Shown: one piece after another, positions 1 through 14,656 of the stretch
How the letters are laid out: each line of letters starts with the position of its first letter
Position numbering within the stretch: the first letter of the stretch is position 1
From: Lethocerus indicus
Taxonomy: Eukaryota; Arthropoda; Insecta; Hemiptera; Belostomatidae
Length of the DNA: 64,000 bases
Assembly (NCBI GenBank): GCA_019843655.1
Contig: JACDQD010000103.1
Location: forward strand, 12,957,501-13,021,500
Direction of reading: 5' to 3'
Translations under genes and position numbers: made by a program
Notes under the pieces: generated by a model
The model's database searches: none
What the model was told of the DNA's origin: nothing
What the model saw: only the letters and a program-made list of their open reading frames with translations

Positions 1-3000
1 GGAGAAATATTAATAATTTTTCATGAATTGATTCTACGTGCCGGACTAAGCGCCCGTTTATTGATGGGCCAAAAAAGAGTGGGCATTAAAGTCGGTAAAG
101 TGGTATGCAAATTTTCAAACGCGGATCCGGAAAGTCCCGGAATTTATAACCGGGCGGCAGGTTAAGTCAGAGGGGAGCCCGATTTTCCCCACCGCTTGAT
201 AGATTTAATTTGAAAGAGTTGAAAATGAAACTTATATTTCTTCCGCGCAAAATACAACAACTACCGGTCTTCTTCGCTGGGAGCGTTCGTTTTACGGCCG
301 AGACCGGTTTCCCCCTTCTAGTTATTTATATCCGCCGCGTTTATTTATTTCCTTTTTTTTACTTCTCGTTTTATCCTCCTTCTCTTTTTCGCTTTAATTT
401 GTTTTTTACTTCCTTTTTTTCCCCGCTCGCTCGCGCCAATGACTGACTAAGGCACGAAACAAGGAGGAATGAACTGCGAGAGTATAATTCGAGTGTTATT
501 CCACCGGCAGCGATAAGTGCGACCCGGTCATTTAAATCGGAGCTTTTCCGTCAATTTCCCTTCTGCGAAAATCGTATTATTAAGATGTTGGAACAGTATT
601 CCAAGATATTCGAAGTTTTATTTTATTAGTCGACGACATTTATCTGGTCGATTACATCGATCAGTCATTCGGTGGGAATTATTTTGTTATTATTCTAGCG
701 GATATTTCTCTAACTTAAAAAAAAAGTGAAAAAAGTTATCCCACCGTTTAGTTTGCGCAAAAAACTAGTACTACTCAAAGAATTGAGTCTACACTAGCGA
801 CTGGAATCGATCCATTAATATTCCGCACAGATTACTATCGAATAGTAAGGGAGGATGATTTATGACGGTTGTCGGTCCGCTTTTCTCTTTAATTGTAAAT
901 TCGGATCTGGATCTGCCCTCTGGATAACTAACTACAGAGTGCCCGATCGATTTCAAAATAATCTTTATTTACGGCCAATCGATAGCGGGGGGGGGGCCGC
1001 AATTACACTCGGAGCACTAGCGCTAATCGGACAACGCTCAATTAAACGATTCCACTTGCCCGGACGCGTATGGCGGGAATAAATTTCGGAATCAATTTGT
1101 CGGAACGGTGCGTGCGAATCATTAACCGAAAATCGTATAGGCGCGGGTACGAAATAATAATAAGCATTAGGGCCGGTTGTTAATAATCAGGCCCGGTTAT
1201 GCCGGAGACCGCTATCAATTGTTCCCCATCTAGTGACTCTAGGGGTAGGGGAGAGGGTGGGATGGAGGGAGGGAGGGAGGTTTATTAGAAGGGACAAAAC
1301 TGGCCGCCAATACCGGGGGCCGGGGCCGGAGCTTGGACGTGCCCGGGCAGATAACGCCCGCGAATTAAACGGTAGTTGGCCGCCGCGGCCCCCCCGACCC
1401 TGCCGGCTAATACTCGCCTAATAACTATAATAAGCCGGGTGCAACCCCCGCCGAAACCCCCGCAGCATTTCCATATTGCCGGGTACGCTCCTCTCCAACC
1501 TTGTTATTACCCCCGGTACTACGGTACGCGCACTTTTAGCGAAAACCCCGCAAGCCGCCCGCCGGTGACGCAACCGGCCGATCGTATTCTCGGCCGACAT
1601 AAATAATAATAAAGATTGGCGCAATTCTACCGGCCGAATGCAGTTCGATGAACGCGGTGAAAGCAAATAGTATCTGGCCTCCGACATGCGAACAGCACAT
1701 AGAACCGCTTATCGACAGAACCCATTAGGCATTCTAATGAATCGAAACAGTATTGTCCGGTTGTCTATAAAGAGAGATATGAAATATCTATGATCCGGGA
1801 TATGTATGAAGCTTCACAATACTCTACATACGTACTTGAGTAAATTTTTAGTGTCTTAAATGTATTATAAACAGTGTTATACACAATTTGTTACATTCTC
1901 ACAGGAGAAGTTGTTACAGCACAAAAGTTACGCCCCTTTATAAATATAAAATACACGGTGAGCTCCCCAAGATAGAATGAAAGTTGTTTGATAAATTTAT
2001 TGGATTCATTTAATCAAGGAAAAACCTTAAAGTGTAGTAGGGTTTGAATTTTTAACTAACAAAAATTAAACCCGCGAGCTAACACTTATTCTGAGGGCAT
2101 ATTGTTCTAGAAAATGTATTATAGAACAGCAATGAAATGTCATTATGGTAGCATTCATTAGAACATATATTGTAAGCAGTGATATCCGATATCTAAGTTT
2201 CCTTGACGTATCACTATTATCTCCAATAATAAATATCTCTATTATGTCTTCAGTCATCTTTATTTTTATTCCATTTCCTGATACTATAGTTAAATAGAGT
2301 AATCCTAAGTAAATTAGGCGTTTATTTATCGCGGATCCCAAAGAAATAGGCTCTCAGAAAGATGAATTGGTCACGGGCTTAGTTAGCCATTGAACTAACG
2401 GTTCGTTAAAGAACGGGGGACCCGGTGTACTTGACTGAGAATTAGGCGACGATATATCTATATCTTAACACCCACTTTATAATATATAATAAGACGATAC
2501 ATTATTTATTTGGATCCTGCCTCCTGGGGATTAGCACTGTTGAGTTGACCGATAATTTCAAGGTGGAGTTGGCGAGGGCGGGGGATCTTCGGGTTGACTT
2601 GCGGAGCTTAACCCCGCGCCGGAAGAATCGGATTAGGCAGTTGTTTTCCCTCGTATTTCTTCCTGGAGGGAAAACTCTCGCCTTCCTGGACGGAGCGCGG
2701 ACAGGAGGATTAATATAACGGGAAGCGATGAAGTGGGACCGGGACGATTATATGGTGGTGGAGAAATTCCTCAGCATCGAAAGGGTCCGATTTGAAATGG
2801 CGAATTTGGGTCCGAATATATGGGCGAACCGAAATTTCTTTCTTTTATAAAATATATAATCTACTTATTGAACAAGGGGATAAATTTGAAATCATGATAA
2901 ACTCAATAAATAGAATATTTCGAATTAATAACTGAATGAAAATTAAGTCCTTACTTCAGTAAACTAACTTTGCAATCTATTCAATTCCGAATTTCCGTAA

Positions 3001-3607
3001 ACTTAGTAAGTAGACGCATTGAAATTCTGTTAATTTTTATATTATCTGAACTTCATCACTCGCAGTCACTTACGACTGAAAGAAATTTTGATCCAAAAAT
3101 GTGAGTGAAATAATTTAAAATCCGCTGGTAGAAAAATATCTTCCATCGCATTATCAACTGATGTTTCGGTTAACCCGTCGGTTTTCCTACACGAATTGAT
3201 ACAGGTTGGAAGAAAAGTTATACACTTGTACCAATTGTCGTATCCTTTTTCAAATACGGAAAAGTAATAATTTATTTCTTCTGCAATTTGTCTAAAAGAC
3301 ACTTTAAATCACTCTGCCACTAGTCGAGTCCAAAAGCGAATGTTACTAATATAGATTTCACAAACCTTGTGAGTTTATTTTTTGAATTGGTACCTGAAAA
3401 ACATTAATAATGGCCGAATCCGTAATAACACCTTCCGCCCAGAAATCAGAAACCGAAATTAATTGTGGTTAATTAATGGCATTTGCGCTTTAATCTCTTT
3501 GGGATGTAGATGACCGCCTAATTTCGGCCTTACGGCGGCAATTATTCGCGCAATGAGTTCGGACCGGGACCGAAATAAGAGAAACGAGGAAGGGGCATAA
3601 AGAAAGC

Positions 3608-3612
<5 letters not shown>
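1..3612. other. Non-coding, no gene seen
   Basis: Mixed AT-rich DNA with a GC-rich island at about 1230-1600 that contains a G-run cluster (1231-1281). Three ATTAGGCG motifs (1415, 2313, 2442). Open frames are short and lack splice or family signals. Confidence 0.7.

Positions 3613-3684
<72 letters not shown>
3613..3684 (+). repeat. (AG)36 microsatellite
   Basis: Pure AG dinucleotide run of 72 bp. It creates spurious SLSLSL and RERERE open frames. Confidence 0.99.
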
Positions 3685-3687
<3 letters not shown>

Positions 3688-6198
3688 TGGAGTAGGGAGG
3701 AGGTTCCACCGGAGGACGGAGCAATTAACAATTACGTAAAGGAATCAAGTGCGTGTGGGGCCCAATCTCAATTACATACTTATGAGTCCCAGAAAACACA
3801 TTAATTGGCGGCTTCAAATGTTTTTCGTACTCCTTCCTTCGGTCCGGCCACCGAAGCGAAGGTCGTCAGTGCCTTTCCGTTTCCAGCATTTCCAATTGCG
3901 GTTTTTATTCCTGTAATTGAGAATTTCCCCCGACGGAAGCCGACGGTCGTACAATTGAATCGGGAGCGGTTTCAAAATTGAATTTCAAAACAGCTTTTTC
4001 TTCCTCTATCTTAAAATGCGTCGCATTTCATAGTTGATACCGAAGCTCGCAATAGGCGGTACTGACTGCCCGGATCAGTACGTAGTATTTCTGGAAAATA
4101 GATACAATTAAAAAAATAATTCTGACAAGAAAATTAGTAAAAATGATGATAATTTTTCCTATGCCAGAGTGTAATAATCGGATTTCGAAGTAAATTAATA
4201 TGCATGGTAATAAATAAGTGAAAACAATAATAAAATTAGGAAGAATCACATCGTAAGGTTGAGTTTCAGATATCTTCCAAGGTATCACAATCATTAATTA
4301 ATTTACTTTTCAAACTCATTCTGTTGGTTCCGTATTGCCGTACTGTCTGTATTAACTTCTTAGTTCTGCGCAACAATAAATTAGGAACTATATTTCCTAT
4401 TCTTTTAATTAGAGTTATGGAACATATTAAACGTTGCACCGTATCTTTTCCTTATTCCGACTATTCAAAAATTAAAAATAAACTCGTCCTGTATCAACAT
4501 TCCACACTCATGTCAACATTAATATTGTGTACATAAGTGCTTCCAGAAATTAAAAATATAAAGTATGAAAAAAGAAATAATTTGCTACTACCTACGCCTA
4601 TAATGGACTTGCCGTTGGCGCTCCTCCCTGGTGGGGCCCCCGTACATATACGCCCGTCGGGGGCATATTGAGCGGCGTGAATTGAGTCCGGCGGTGGGGA
4701 CATTGAAGCGGGGCGCCGGGACAGAGAAAGCTCGATAGGCGGCGGGCCACTAATGTGTTTGTGTGTAACATTGAGAGCCGTTACGCAAGCCCGACGTCAG
4801 TACCCGGGGCCTGCACCACGCGGACGAACGGCCCTCGGTTTCTTGCCATCTTTCCCTACTTGGTCATGGATTTCCCAACTAGTCCTGTCTGTCGTGTTTC
4901 TCCCGCACGGCCCCACGCGCATTCGCACGCGCGCCCCGCGGTACGCGCACGCCCAAACCAAAGCCCCGCCGAGGCACCCGCAGTTTCGTCAGCTTTCACG
5001 AACCGGCAATTTAACCTTTGCCTCCGGTCGACCTCCCACCTCCGCACGGGCAAGTTGACACTTCCACGGTACCCCCTGTCAAACCTCGTTAAGAAAAACA
5101 CCCCCGGGCCGCTCTTCACGACTCAGAATGAATTATGGACGAATATTTGTTTTTATGTGTTTGATAGATTGGATGAACACTAAGTTCACGGCCCCTAATA
5201 GAGTTAACACAATGTATACTTCTTATTGTCCGAATATAATACCACATTACAGTTTTGTCAGCGGAACGGTTACTCGATAACCTAATGATCCCGCAGATCA
5301 GAGTTCGCAAACTAGGACTCATTAATTGGGCGTAGCGACTAGGTATAGGAAGTAGAGTAGCCGTAGGCATCCGGCAAAATAGTCAAGTATAATACACGAT
5401 ACACCCTACGCCTATCAGCCAGTACTGCAATTAACAGGTAGGGGAACACTGTGAACCAAGTTCACGAGGCCCTTGAGACTGTCAAGAGGGCAAAACCGTC
5501 GCCTACAACAGTATAAAGACTCTCGATACTCGTAACCAGTGGAAAATACGTTATATTTGAAATGCGTAAGACTGTGGAAGTAGTAAATTAGTTAAAGTTT
5601 AAGTGTGCACTATGGCATCATTAACATGTATACAACGAGCGGCCTAAAGCGTATACAAAATTGACTAATTTCTGTAACATGAGTGTTGACGAATCCCTGT
5701 GGAAGATTTGCTGGGAGGAAAATCGTAAACTTCTCTCAGTCGGACACACGAATGATGAAATGAAATTTCACCGGCCTGTGTAGGAAATCTCTCCTAAATG
5801 CCAACAACGCGAGTCGTGGAATTGAAAAAGAGAAAAAAAAATGTCGCCTGCAGCGTTCCCTATTTGGCACTCGTCATTATCCCGACTAATGCCGGTCAAG
5901 TAAATATAATCTGGAATCACCGGCGGAAACTGACGCATGACGCATTAGTGCGGCATTACAGCTACCAGTTTTAGTTTGTCAGTTACAAAATTACAAGACT
6001 CGTACGCTAAATGATAAGTCGATACACGATTGTATGTACTGTATAATCTATATGTTTCGTATTTACCCCTCAATAACTCCCGACGTCATACACTTAGTTG
6101 AGGAGTTGATAAACCAAAATTTATCTTGAGTCTTGCACATTCTTTAGGATTATTCCACCGAATCTTCAGCACCCTCTCCTCTCATTGTACGATACCTT

Positions 6199-6216
6199 GA
6201 AGAAGAAGAAGAAGAA
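6199..6216 (+). repeat. (GAA)6 microsatellite
   Basis: Six perfect GAA units. Confidence 0.95.
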
Positions 6217-9200
6217 CTTCATTAATCTTCCTATCTTTTATTTTCAGCCGGATATATTCTCCCCAACTGGTCTTCCACTTCAATCACGGCATCTATTTGT
6301 CAACATAACTATTTATACTAGCTATGCTGCAACCGACCACCAGCGATGTGACCGTCTCCCTTCAATCCAAAGCCAACATCCCATTATATATTTGGAGACT
6401 TTATATCTGAACTTATTCTGACAGAATGGAGATTTCACGGAATGCATTGGCTCAAATTTTCATACGGATTAAAATCGTTTACGACTACAGCCCATATATA
6501 TAACTTAAGAGGGATGTTCGGAATTCGAGTCGCAACGGGTTCGCAACATAAATCACGCGGTTTTGCCCCAACCAAGCCAAACAAGTTTCAGTTTTTCACC
6601 GTCGTCGTTAGAATTCCGTTAGTAATATCCCGAAGGGGAACGTTCTTACCTCGCGGTGTATTCATTATTGGTAGGCAAGTTGTGTAGTAGGCGCCTCGGC
6701 ACGATCCTTTCAGACAGTAAGTACCTATGAAAAAAAATTTTACAGGGTATACTATTAATGTTGAATCGAGTTTCACTCGCGTAAGAACACTATAAACGTA
6801 GTGGATAGTTATGGTAACAGCAATGTTTTGGCACTAAATTAAGTGTAGTCGTTACCAGTTATTTATGGTTTTCCCTGATCGACTGGATTACGGGATTTTT
6901 TATATTTATGTATACTTAAAAGACAATAATTCTTTTTTCAGTTCATTGTAGTGAACGAGTGACAGAATTAAAATGCACAACGAATCCAATGAAATGATCA
7001 GCATAATATCAGACAATTGTTGTTTAACATTATGGATTAGTATAATTATCCTGTACGCTTTTGTCGAAATGATCACTTTTAATATCATCTATATATTTAT
7101 GTAGTCAGAAAATATAATAACTATATTAGTAAAAAATTATTAATAATTACAATAATCATCCTTAATTCGATGAACTACGCCGATTGGTAGTGTTGCCGAT
7201 TCGTGTATACGTTCATCGATATTGAAATAACTCCCTGTTTATAATGTTTTTCAATATTCATATTATACAATTGGCTCGAACTGACATTACCTTAACGCAC
7301 GTAGTCAGGGCGTAATAACACGATTGTGGGGGGGAGCTCCCAATTCCGATAATGAAAACCCAACAGTGCAGTTTCCAAATTGATAGCTGTTATTTACAGA
7401 TTTTCCCGTGTCAATTATTCAAAGCTCCCCCGGGGGGCCCCACCAAGAGACTGACCACCAAGAAGAGACTTGGCAACGCCGTCTCGACGATTCGAAACGC
7501 GCTTTAACGGGACCGTTTTAAAAGGGGAAGCAATTTTCCGAGGTCGGGCACATAAAAATTAATTTACATAAACACAACAACAACAGCAACGCGGGTCCTT
7601 TATTATAGTTATTCTTAATAATATTCATTTCGAGCTTACAAAACAAAAAAAAAAAAAATAGGATTACTCAGAGAAACGGGTTGAAAAAATGTCCCGAAAC
7701 ATCACTCTCCGCAGGCCTAATTGCACGTTGTGGGCAGATCCCAGGGTATTAATTGTATTCGACACTGTCCAACAACAGAAAATTAAAGAGGGATTTAATT
7801 GGGATTCAGAAAAACAGGAATAATGTAATATTTCAATTTAACCAACATAGTTCAAATATTCAATCTATTATAATGGGTACGCCATTTCAGTATTTTTAAA
7901 ACTCGACCTCACGGCTACCATATATAGTTTTTGTGTAATCAAGCTCACTCTACCAAATATATTTAGGATTTGGTAATGAACGAGATGACAAATGAAATTG
8001 GCCTTTTTCATCCATTCGAGGATTCGATGTACGACATTTGTAGAGCCCGCTGTGCAACGACGCGGAAATCGAAGAGTTAATAGAAATGAAATTTGCGAGG
8101 CCTAGAATTGCGTTAACCGCAGTTTCTATTATCATTACCGGGTAGGTTCCCATTAGGGGATAATGACGGACGAATTCAGTCATAATGTAAGTGCGAAAAT
8201 TACACACATTTCGACTCATTTAGTTTAGGAATTACTACAGGAATAGATATTGCGATTCGGATTGAATCTAATGCACAAGCAATAGCTACTGCTGAACGCT
8301 AAATTCAATTGTACAGAATACCCGCAGTAAAATATTCATGCAATGGCCAATTATATGAAAGTTATTGTTATTATTATAAGACGTAAGTTAAATATTTAAA
8401 CTGATAACGTTTGTACATCGGCCTTGAAATTAGATTCGTCTTCTTGTCACCAGGGTTTTTAGCTCATCATCTGTGCAAACTCACCTTCGTTATAAATAAC
8501 GTTAATAAATTATTCTATCATCATTATAGCACTCTCGAGTATCCTTATCAATATATTAAAGGATTATTCTGTTCTTCATCCTCGTTTTGCCGCGATGATG
8601 TTCCCGAAGACCATTACTCTTGCAATCCCATACCGCTCGCTACAAGATTATTTCCCCTCAGGGCAAAGGTGCACACCCGGCCCGAGCCCACATTAACTTC
8701 GTCCGACTACCTACAGTCGTACCCAGGCAGCGTACAACTCAACAATACCCATTTCAAGGTCTTAGGCACGACCCTCAGGAGCACCGAAGAAAGGTCGGAA
8801 TAAATAAAATAAGGAAAAAATAAATTTTATTCCTACTAACTACGTAGCATCCTGTCCGTGATATTGTTCTATACATTTGTACCGTTAAGCTAGAAATGAT
8901 TCTGAACTCTCGCGGACGCTGTATCATGTCCTATAAATATGCATCCTTCACTATTATCGCAGACGAACTATTATCTCGTCCTTATTAATGTAAATCATCA
9001 TAAAATTGTGCATTTTATATCTCAATGGAATATAAATTTTCATATTAAGAAAGCGCGCCTGTCGCGAAATGCTGGTGCCGCGAAATTCGTCCCCTGACTC
9101 GACGGGTGGTCGCGCCTGCTGAAGAACTTAAACTGAGCCCGTTTCCCTTCCAGTAATTTTATGAAAAATGTCGCTATTAACGGCGGTACTAAATGGCCTT

Positions 9201-11978
9201 CTTCTGAAAAAAGTTCCCACCCAGGGTGGGGGCCCGGCCGGTCGGTGAATATTATATTTCCATTTTTATTTATTTTATTTTCATCTCGTTTTGTAATATA
9301 TTAAATATTCGATATTAACTCCCCTTGTTCGTTCGTCCGAAGGATCATTATTCAATTAAGGATGAATTTTTCATTGAAAAACTACACCGACCAGTTTTTC
9401 GGCCGGTTTCGCAATTCAGAACGGCCCCCCGATGGTGGCTCGGTCGGGGTGGCCAATTTTCAACAAATCGTCTTCATTCCGTATTGAAAACGAAATCAAA
9501 TTTCTTAAACTTGAACTCATCGTTATAAAGATGGCCAAATATGCGAGGTTGTAATTGAAGATAAATACCATTCCTAGCTACGCGCCTAGTAGATTAGAGG
9601 GCGAAATATATCCGCCACTAATGTGAGAGATATTTCGGTGGTGAAAATTGGAAATTATTGTATATTTTTGTACGGGAAAAGGTTGGAGGAGGACTTTCTA
9701 GAAAACTTAATGAATTCATTACCTTATTCATTATAACATCGTACTTTTTAGAAGTAAGGATGTGCTACCGGCAGCTATAATACATTTCACAATATTACAA
9801 ATTGTTATAGTTATTCAACTAGGGACAAATCAAGTTTTCACTAGTATTTCCTCGAGCCCACTTAGTCTGGTTTCAACTGCTGTACCTCATTTAAACGTGC
9901 CAATGGAGAAATCTGAAGTAACTCACCTGTAAATAATAATGATTTCCAATTGTTGCACGGTACCGGTGTGATTTTTACCCACCGCGAGCAGTTCCATTGC
10001 TCCGACCGGTGTACGGGGGGAGACAACTTTCTCTTTCTGCGTCCTCATATCTGTCTTTCACGGCTGCATTATTATTTAACATTTCGCCTCCTACACCGGC
10101 AAGTGGAGGGGGGGGGGGGGCTTGCTAGGCCCCGAGACCCGCGGCTCGAAATCGTTAATGGCCTAGGCGTTGCCCCGAACACATATTCTGACCGGACGGC
10201 CCCGATTCGCACGGCCCAGCGATTCCGAACCGACGGCCGATCGCGTTTGCGCTCATTTGCGGTAGTCGGCGCTCTGATCAGACCGAAACTGGAAGAGAAA
10301 TTCCGCACTGAATAGAGAGAACTACTCTTCAACCGTTATTAGAACTCGAAACCAAATAGAGGTATCCATATCGGATGTCATTGTAACAATTGAAGTCGTG
10401 AATCCTTCACGGGGGAAGAGAAAACAGAAAGTTGATTTTATTATTAGAGGGCTAATCGCAAAGAGAGACATATTACGAGGAAAACTTAGGAAGAGATTTA
10501 TTGAGAAAACAATAATATGAGAAGAATGGTTGCCAAACATTTTTTGTTATTTTCGTGAAACTCGTAATAAATCGGTCGCCCGGCATGCTGGCCGCAAATT
10601 ACCGTAGCGTTAATAGTTTATTGATTGATACACGCTATTAATTGGATGATCCGTAATTGTTTAACGTGTCGCAATAATTTAAAATCTAAACGAAATTCGA
10701 TTAGCCGCAGGAATCAGGTTATAATTGGGTGTAATGAACCTCGGGCCGAACTAATCTCTCGGTTGAGTACAACAAATACGCGCTACAAGTAGGCGGTCGA
10801 TGCCTCGTTAATCAAGGCGGGCGGGGTGGAATGTTTTCCGTTGGTGGTGAATTATTTTCGCAGTCTGTCCCACACGGTGTTTTTCACAGTAATATTGAAT
10901 TCAACAAGCCCGATTCGGGACGATATTAATATTCGGCCCAATGATACATTGGGCCGCGGGACAGCGATACATTGCGTACACGCCGAGTGCCACGCATTAG
11001 CTATGCTAAATTAGAAATAATGCCGATGAAATATTGAAATTGGACGCCGCCCCCCTCTTTTCGATATTCCAATGTGGGCTAGAACGGTCGGACGAGTTGT
11101 TAGAACCTCACGTAAAATATTAATTGGCCTGTGTTTTAGGCTGGCCACCAATCATCGGGTTTACCTCCCCGCGCGTTGGCTCGGTCGTACCCAACCGGAA
11201 CCGCGGGGCATAAGGAGAACACAATTAACATTTTTATAAGCTCTAATTGCTCGTATATTTCATAACAACTTGTTGATTACAGTGCGATAAATAGGTTTAT
11301 TATCTTTTGAGGAAATTAACTTGCGCGTTAAATTGGAAAAGCCCCTGTGATCCGTCGTCTTTTTAAGCTCCGGTTTGTGAGGTGCTTACTCATGCCGGCT
11401 GTCATACGATACAAGCTATTCTGGCGAGGGTACAGCCATGTCTTTCGGAATGAAATGAAACATTTTCAACCCGGAATGAATGTAAACTGTACATATCAAA
11501 TGGACATAAATTGTAAATTATGAAAGATACGATCTAGGCGCCTTCCCTTCACAACACAATTAGTATATGTTAAACTAAATATAAAATTGTAAAATTAATT
11601 CACCCATATTTTTGATAATTTATTTTAAATTCTTTAAAATATATTTTAGATATCCGTTCTTACTCTTCCTTCTTATGATAGCCATTCGGAGTGATTTCAA
11701 CGCAAGTTATCGAGTTTTATGGGTTCGAACCCGGTTGGCGGCTTAAATATTCATTCGCTTAATAATTTGTACAGGTATTGTAGTGCGTTTAATTTCTGTG
11801 CTCATAATTACAGTATTATTTCTCGAGTCCTCTGATCCTATTCATTGGTACTGTTGTGTCAGTAAGAGAGGGCGTGATGACGGGGGCAGTGGCCTCTCGG
11901 GGCAATTATCCCATCGAGAGCCAGCGGTCAGCGGGCTACTGCTCGTCCCTCAATCGCCTAATCGGCCCTCCCGTGCTT

Positions 11979-12005
11979 CTCATCCTCATCCTCATCCTCA
12001 TCCTC
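11979..12005 (+). repeat. (CTCATC)4 hexanucleotide repeat
   Basis: Four perfect CTCATC units followed by a partial unit, in a CT-rich stretch. Confidence 0.95.
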
Positions 12006-13722
12006 TCCTCATACCCCGCTCTTCCCCAACCGAACGCCGTTTAATGTATTGCCGTCCACCTCGCAATATATTAAATCTTCGGCGGCCACGGACCGGCCGA
12101 TAAATAATAAAATATTAGGATTAATGGTTACAAGTTTTGGTGGGTATTTCGTCATTCATATTTTCAATTCCGAGACGCTCAAACGACCAGACACAGGTCC
12201 TGGCTCGGCCCGTTGCTCTTGAGACGGTAAAGGCGAGAATGGATTCGGCATTTCGCCACCTTCAGTAATCCTGATTTACTTGACAGTGTGATAGGACAGC
12301 GGACTATATCGCGCGATAGAATATCTGGCCAAAATTTTACTAAAATTGCATACACTATTGTAGCATATATTTTCAACCTGGTTGTTAGCTTTCGTGTACT
12401 GTTATACTACTGAGCTTGATGGTAGGCTATTGCAAATGTTATACTGAAGGTCGTTTGTGGTCTTCTAGTTATTCACCCCGAAAGGTCCGATTTTTGTAAT
12501 ATGCTTTAATGAAATTGGAACAAGAAAAATGTAACAAACGATTATCAGAAAATAAGAATTAGTATCATTTGTACATAGTATCCAAAACCACTCATACTCC
12601 GTCATGCCGAAATCATCCGAATGGGCCGTTTATATGCTATAAGGCACAACATTTCGATCAAATTACTAATCGACTAATTCAAATAATGAACCATTTTTCG
12701 AGTCCTCTCTCCTATGTGATCCGACCGGTTTACTTTTACTTTTCGAGAAGTAGAAAATGATTATGATTGTATTATAATATTGCGAAGTGAAACAATATGA
12801 AATGAGGAACTGTCACCACTGTCAATGCCGACGAGAGAAATTGAGAATTTTCAAAATATCAAGGTAACCTCGATAAACAATTCGTATTATATACGAACGC
12901 CGTATAATTAGGCGGATAAATAAAGGTTTTATAAATCATACATTGAAAGAAGGCGGCGTTCTTTGCGGTCAAACAAGGTGCTATTTCGCAACACGGCCAT
13001 TGGGGTTCGCAAATTGGCAATATAATTAGGTTGAGTTCTAAGGCGACATTAAGAACATATTCAATTTTAAATAATTATTAGAACTTTCAATTAATCATAG
13101 TGTATACTTCGGGGGAACAACATTTCTTGAATTCCGAACTATAATTAACTAATATCGATGCTCGGAGGAATAGAAAAGGAATCGTAATACTGTAATATAC
13201 TAGAAAATAATTAGAGAGCAAAGATGCAGTTGGTTAAAAATGTAATTTTTGATTCCCACGCCAATCGCAAAACGGTGGCCGTCGTTGCAGCCGCACGAAG
13301 GTCGAGAATAATCATCGAGCCCCCGTTTAATTTAGCAAGTTGAGCAAAAAAAAACATAGAAACGATACTGGAATATTGGAGGGGAAAAATGTCGCCCGCT
13401 AGAAACAAGAGGCCGGCCATAAAAACAAGCTGTTATGTCGATCCATTAACGGTGAAAGTAGTTAAGTCAGTACGCGCCATTTAGGCCCCAGAATGGAGCC
13501 TTCCTATTAACACTTAAGTCCGTACTGTAAATACTAAAAAAGGACTTATTTTATAAACATATTTATTGTATTTTCCTTATTGTCCAAAGATTAGAGAGTA
13601 TCGCTTTGCCTCGGTATCTCTCTCACCCTCCGGGCTTTTCGCGCTATTACCAATCGTGTCGTAACTTCCAAGTTAAACCTCGTCCAGTTTCGTATTCGTG
13701 GATTACGTTATTCGAGGCATTT

Positions 13723-13749
13723 CGTCGTCGCCGTCGACGTCGTCGTCGT
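13723..13749 (+). repeat. (CGT)n-type trinucleotide repeat
   Basis: CGTCGTCGCCGTCGACGTCG then TCGTC: nine imperfect CGT units. Confidence 0.9.
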
Positions 13750-13982
13750 TTAAATTGCCCTCGGCGCTGTAATAGTCTTTCGAACGGGAACGGTGTGAGG
13801 GGGAGGGAGGTGCAATTTCAAATAGGCTAAGCCCAAAGAGTGACGTAACAACTCGGTACATCGCAGAATATCGTTCTCCTTTTTGTCCCGAATTTTTTGT
13901 CTCCAATTAGAAATCGAATTATTATTTATCATACGAAAATAAACTGTATTCATTTATTGCAGTAAAGGTTATATTAAATTTA

Positions 13983-14050
13983 ACCGGTCGAGACCGGTCT
14001 AGTAAACGACCAAACCAGCGAGAGGAGACAGAAATACACGAAATCTACGA
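13983..14050 (+). repeat. Fragment of the dispersed repeat family
   Basis: Single plus-strand arm: ACCGGTCTAGTAAACGACC followed by AAACCAGCGAGAGGAGACAG and ACACGAAATCTACG. It lacks the CTGAAGA part of the core and the 3' CACAAAACAG block. Confidence 0.8.
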
Positions 14051-14622
14051 AAAAAATGTACATTTAATAATTAATCCTGTCAGTACCGGAAAAGTACTTT
14101 GATATTTATTTATGGTGTTTGTTTATACTATAACTCAATTACTCTATTAGTTTAATAAGAGTTTAAAAGTTTTATGTCATTTGAAATTCTGGGTAGTGAA
14201 TATTTGGATATCGAAATATTCAAAATACAATACAATATACAAAATATCTTTCTTTTTAACAAAGTCAAAAATTAGAAGTACATTTCTTGGCTTCGAATTT
14301 AATATATAATTTATATTCAATAAATTTAGAGTTTCACTTTCAGTTACAAGCGATTCTCCCGTCGGTGCTTGTAGGCAATATCCAGGTTATGACTAATACT
14401 GATTAAAATATCAAATTATTTTAAATGGCGCCGTCATACGCCTTGGTTATATATAATAAAAAAAAGGGGGAGAACCGTTTGAGCGAGCGCTACACGTGAA
14501 TTGTATTAGCATTTTGTTTGCATAAATTTTTCACAACAGAAGTCCGACCGATGTTTACCCTCGGCTGGTCACAAGTGATGCAATCCCGATTGCGAAAAAT
14601 ACCGTTTTAAACGTTCTATTTA

Positions 14623-14656
14623 TGTGTGTCTGTGTGTGTGTGTGTGTCTGCGTGTG
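14623..14656 (+). repeat. Interrupted (TG)n microsatellite
   Basis: TG dinucleotides broken by TC and CG (TGTGTGTCTGTGTGTG..., then TCTGCGTGTG). Confidence 0.93.

Larger units (their letters stand above)
3685..13982. other. Non-coding, no gene seen
   Basis: AT-rich with CpG-rich islands at about 4600-5110, 9040-9240 and 10080-10300. The islands allow open frames of 100-142 codons on several strands at once, which is what GC-rich non-coding DNA does. There is no splice-bounded conserved protein. A G13 homopolymer lies near 10108. Confidence 0.65.

Noticed and set aside
2375..2400. TAGTTCAATGG on the minus strand, resembling a tRNA A-box
   Set aside because: No B-box or cloverleaf follows; it is part of a small GTTAG/CTAAC hairpin.
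3459..3731. SLSLSL-repeat open frames on the minus strand
   Set aside because: Direct translation of the (AG)36 microsatellite.
4753..5183. Overlapping 101- and 142-codon frames on the plus strand and one on the minus strand
   Set aside because: All lie in one GC-rich, stop-poor island and read as P/R/A/T-rich chance translations on both strands.
11728..11752. GGGTTCGAACCCGG, a perfect tRNA B-box
   Set aside because: No A-box, D-arm or acceptor pairing at the right distance upstream.
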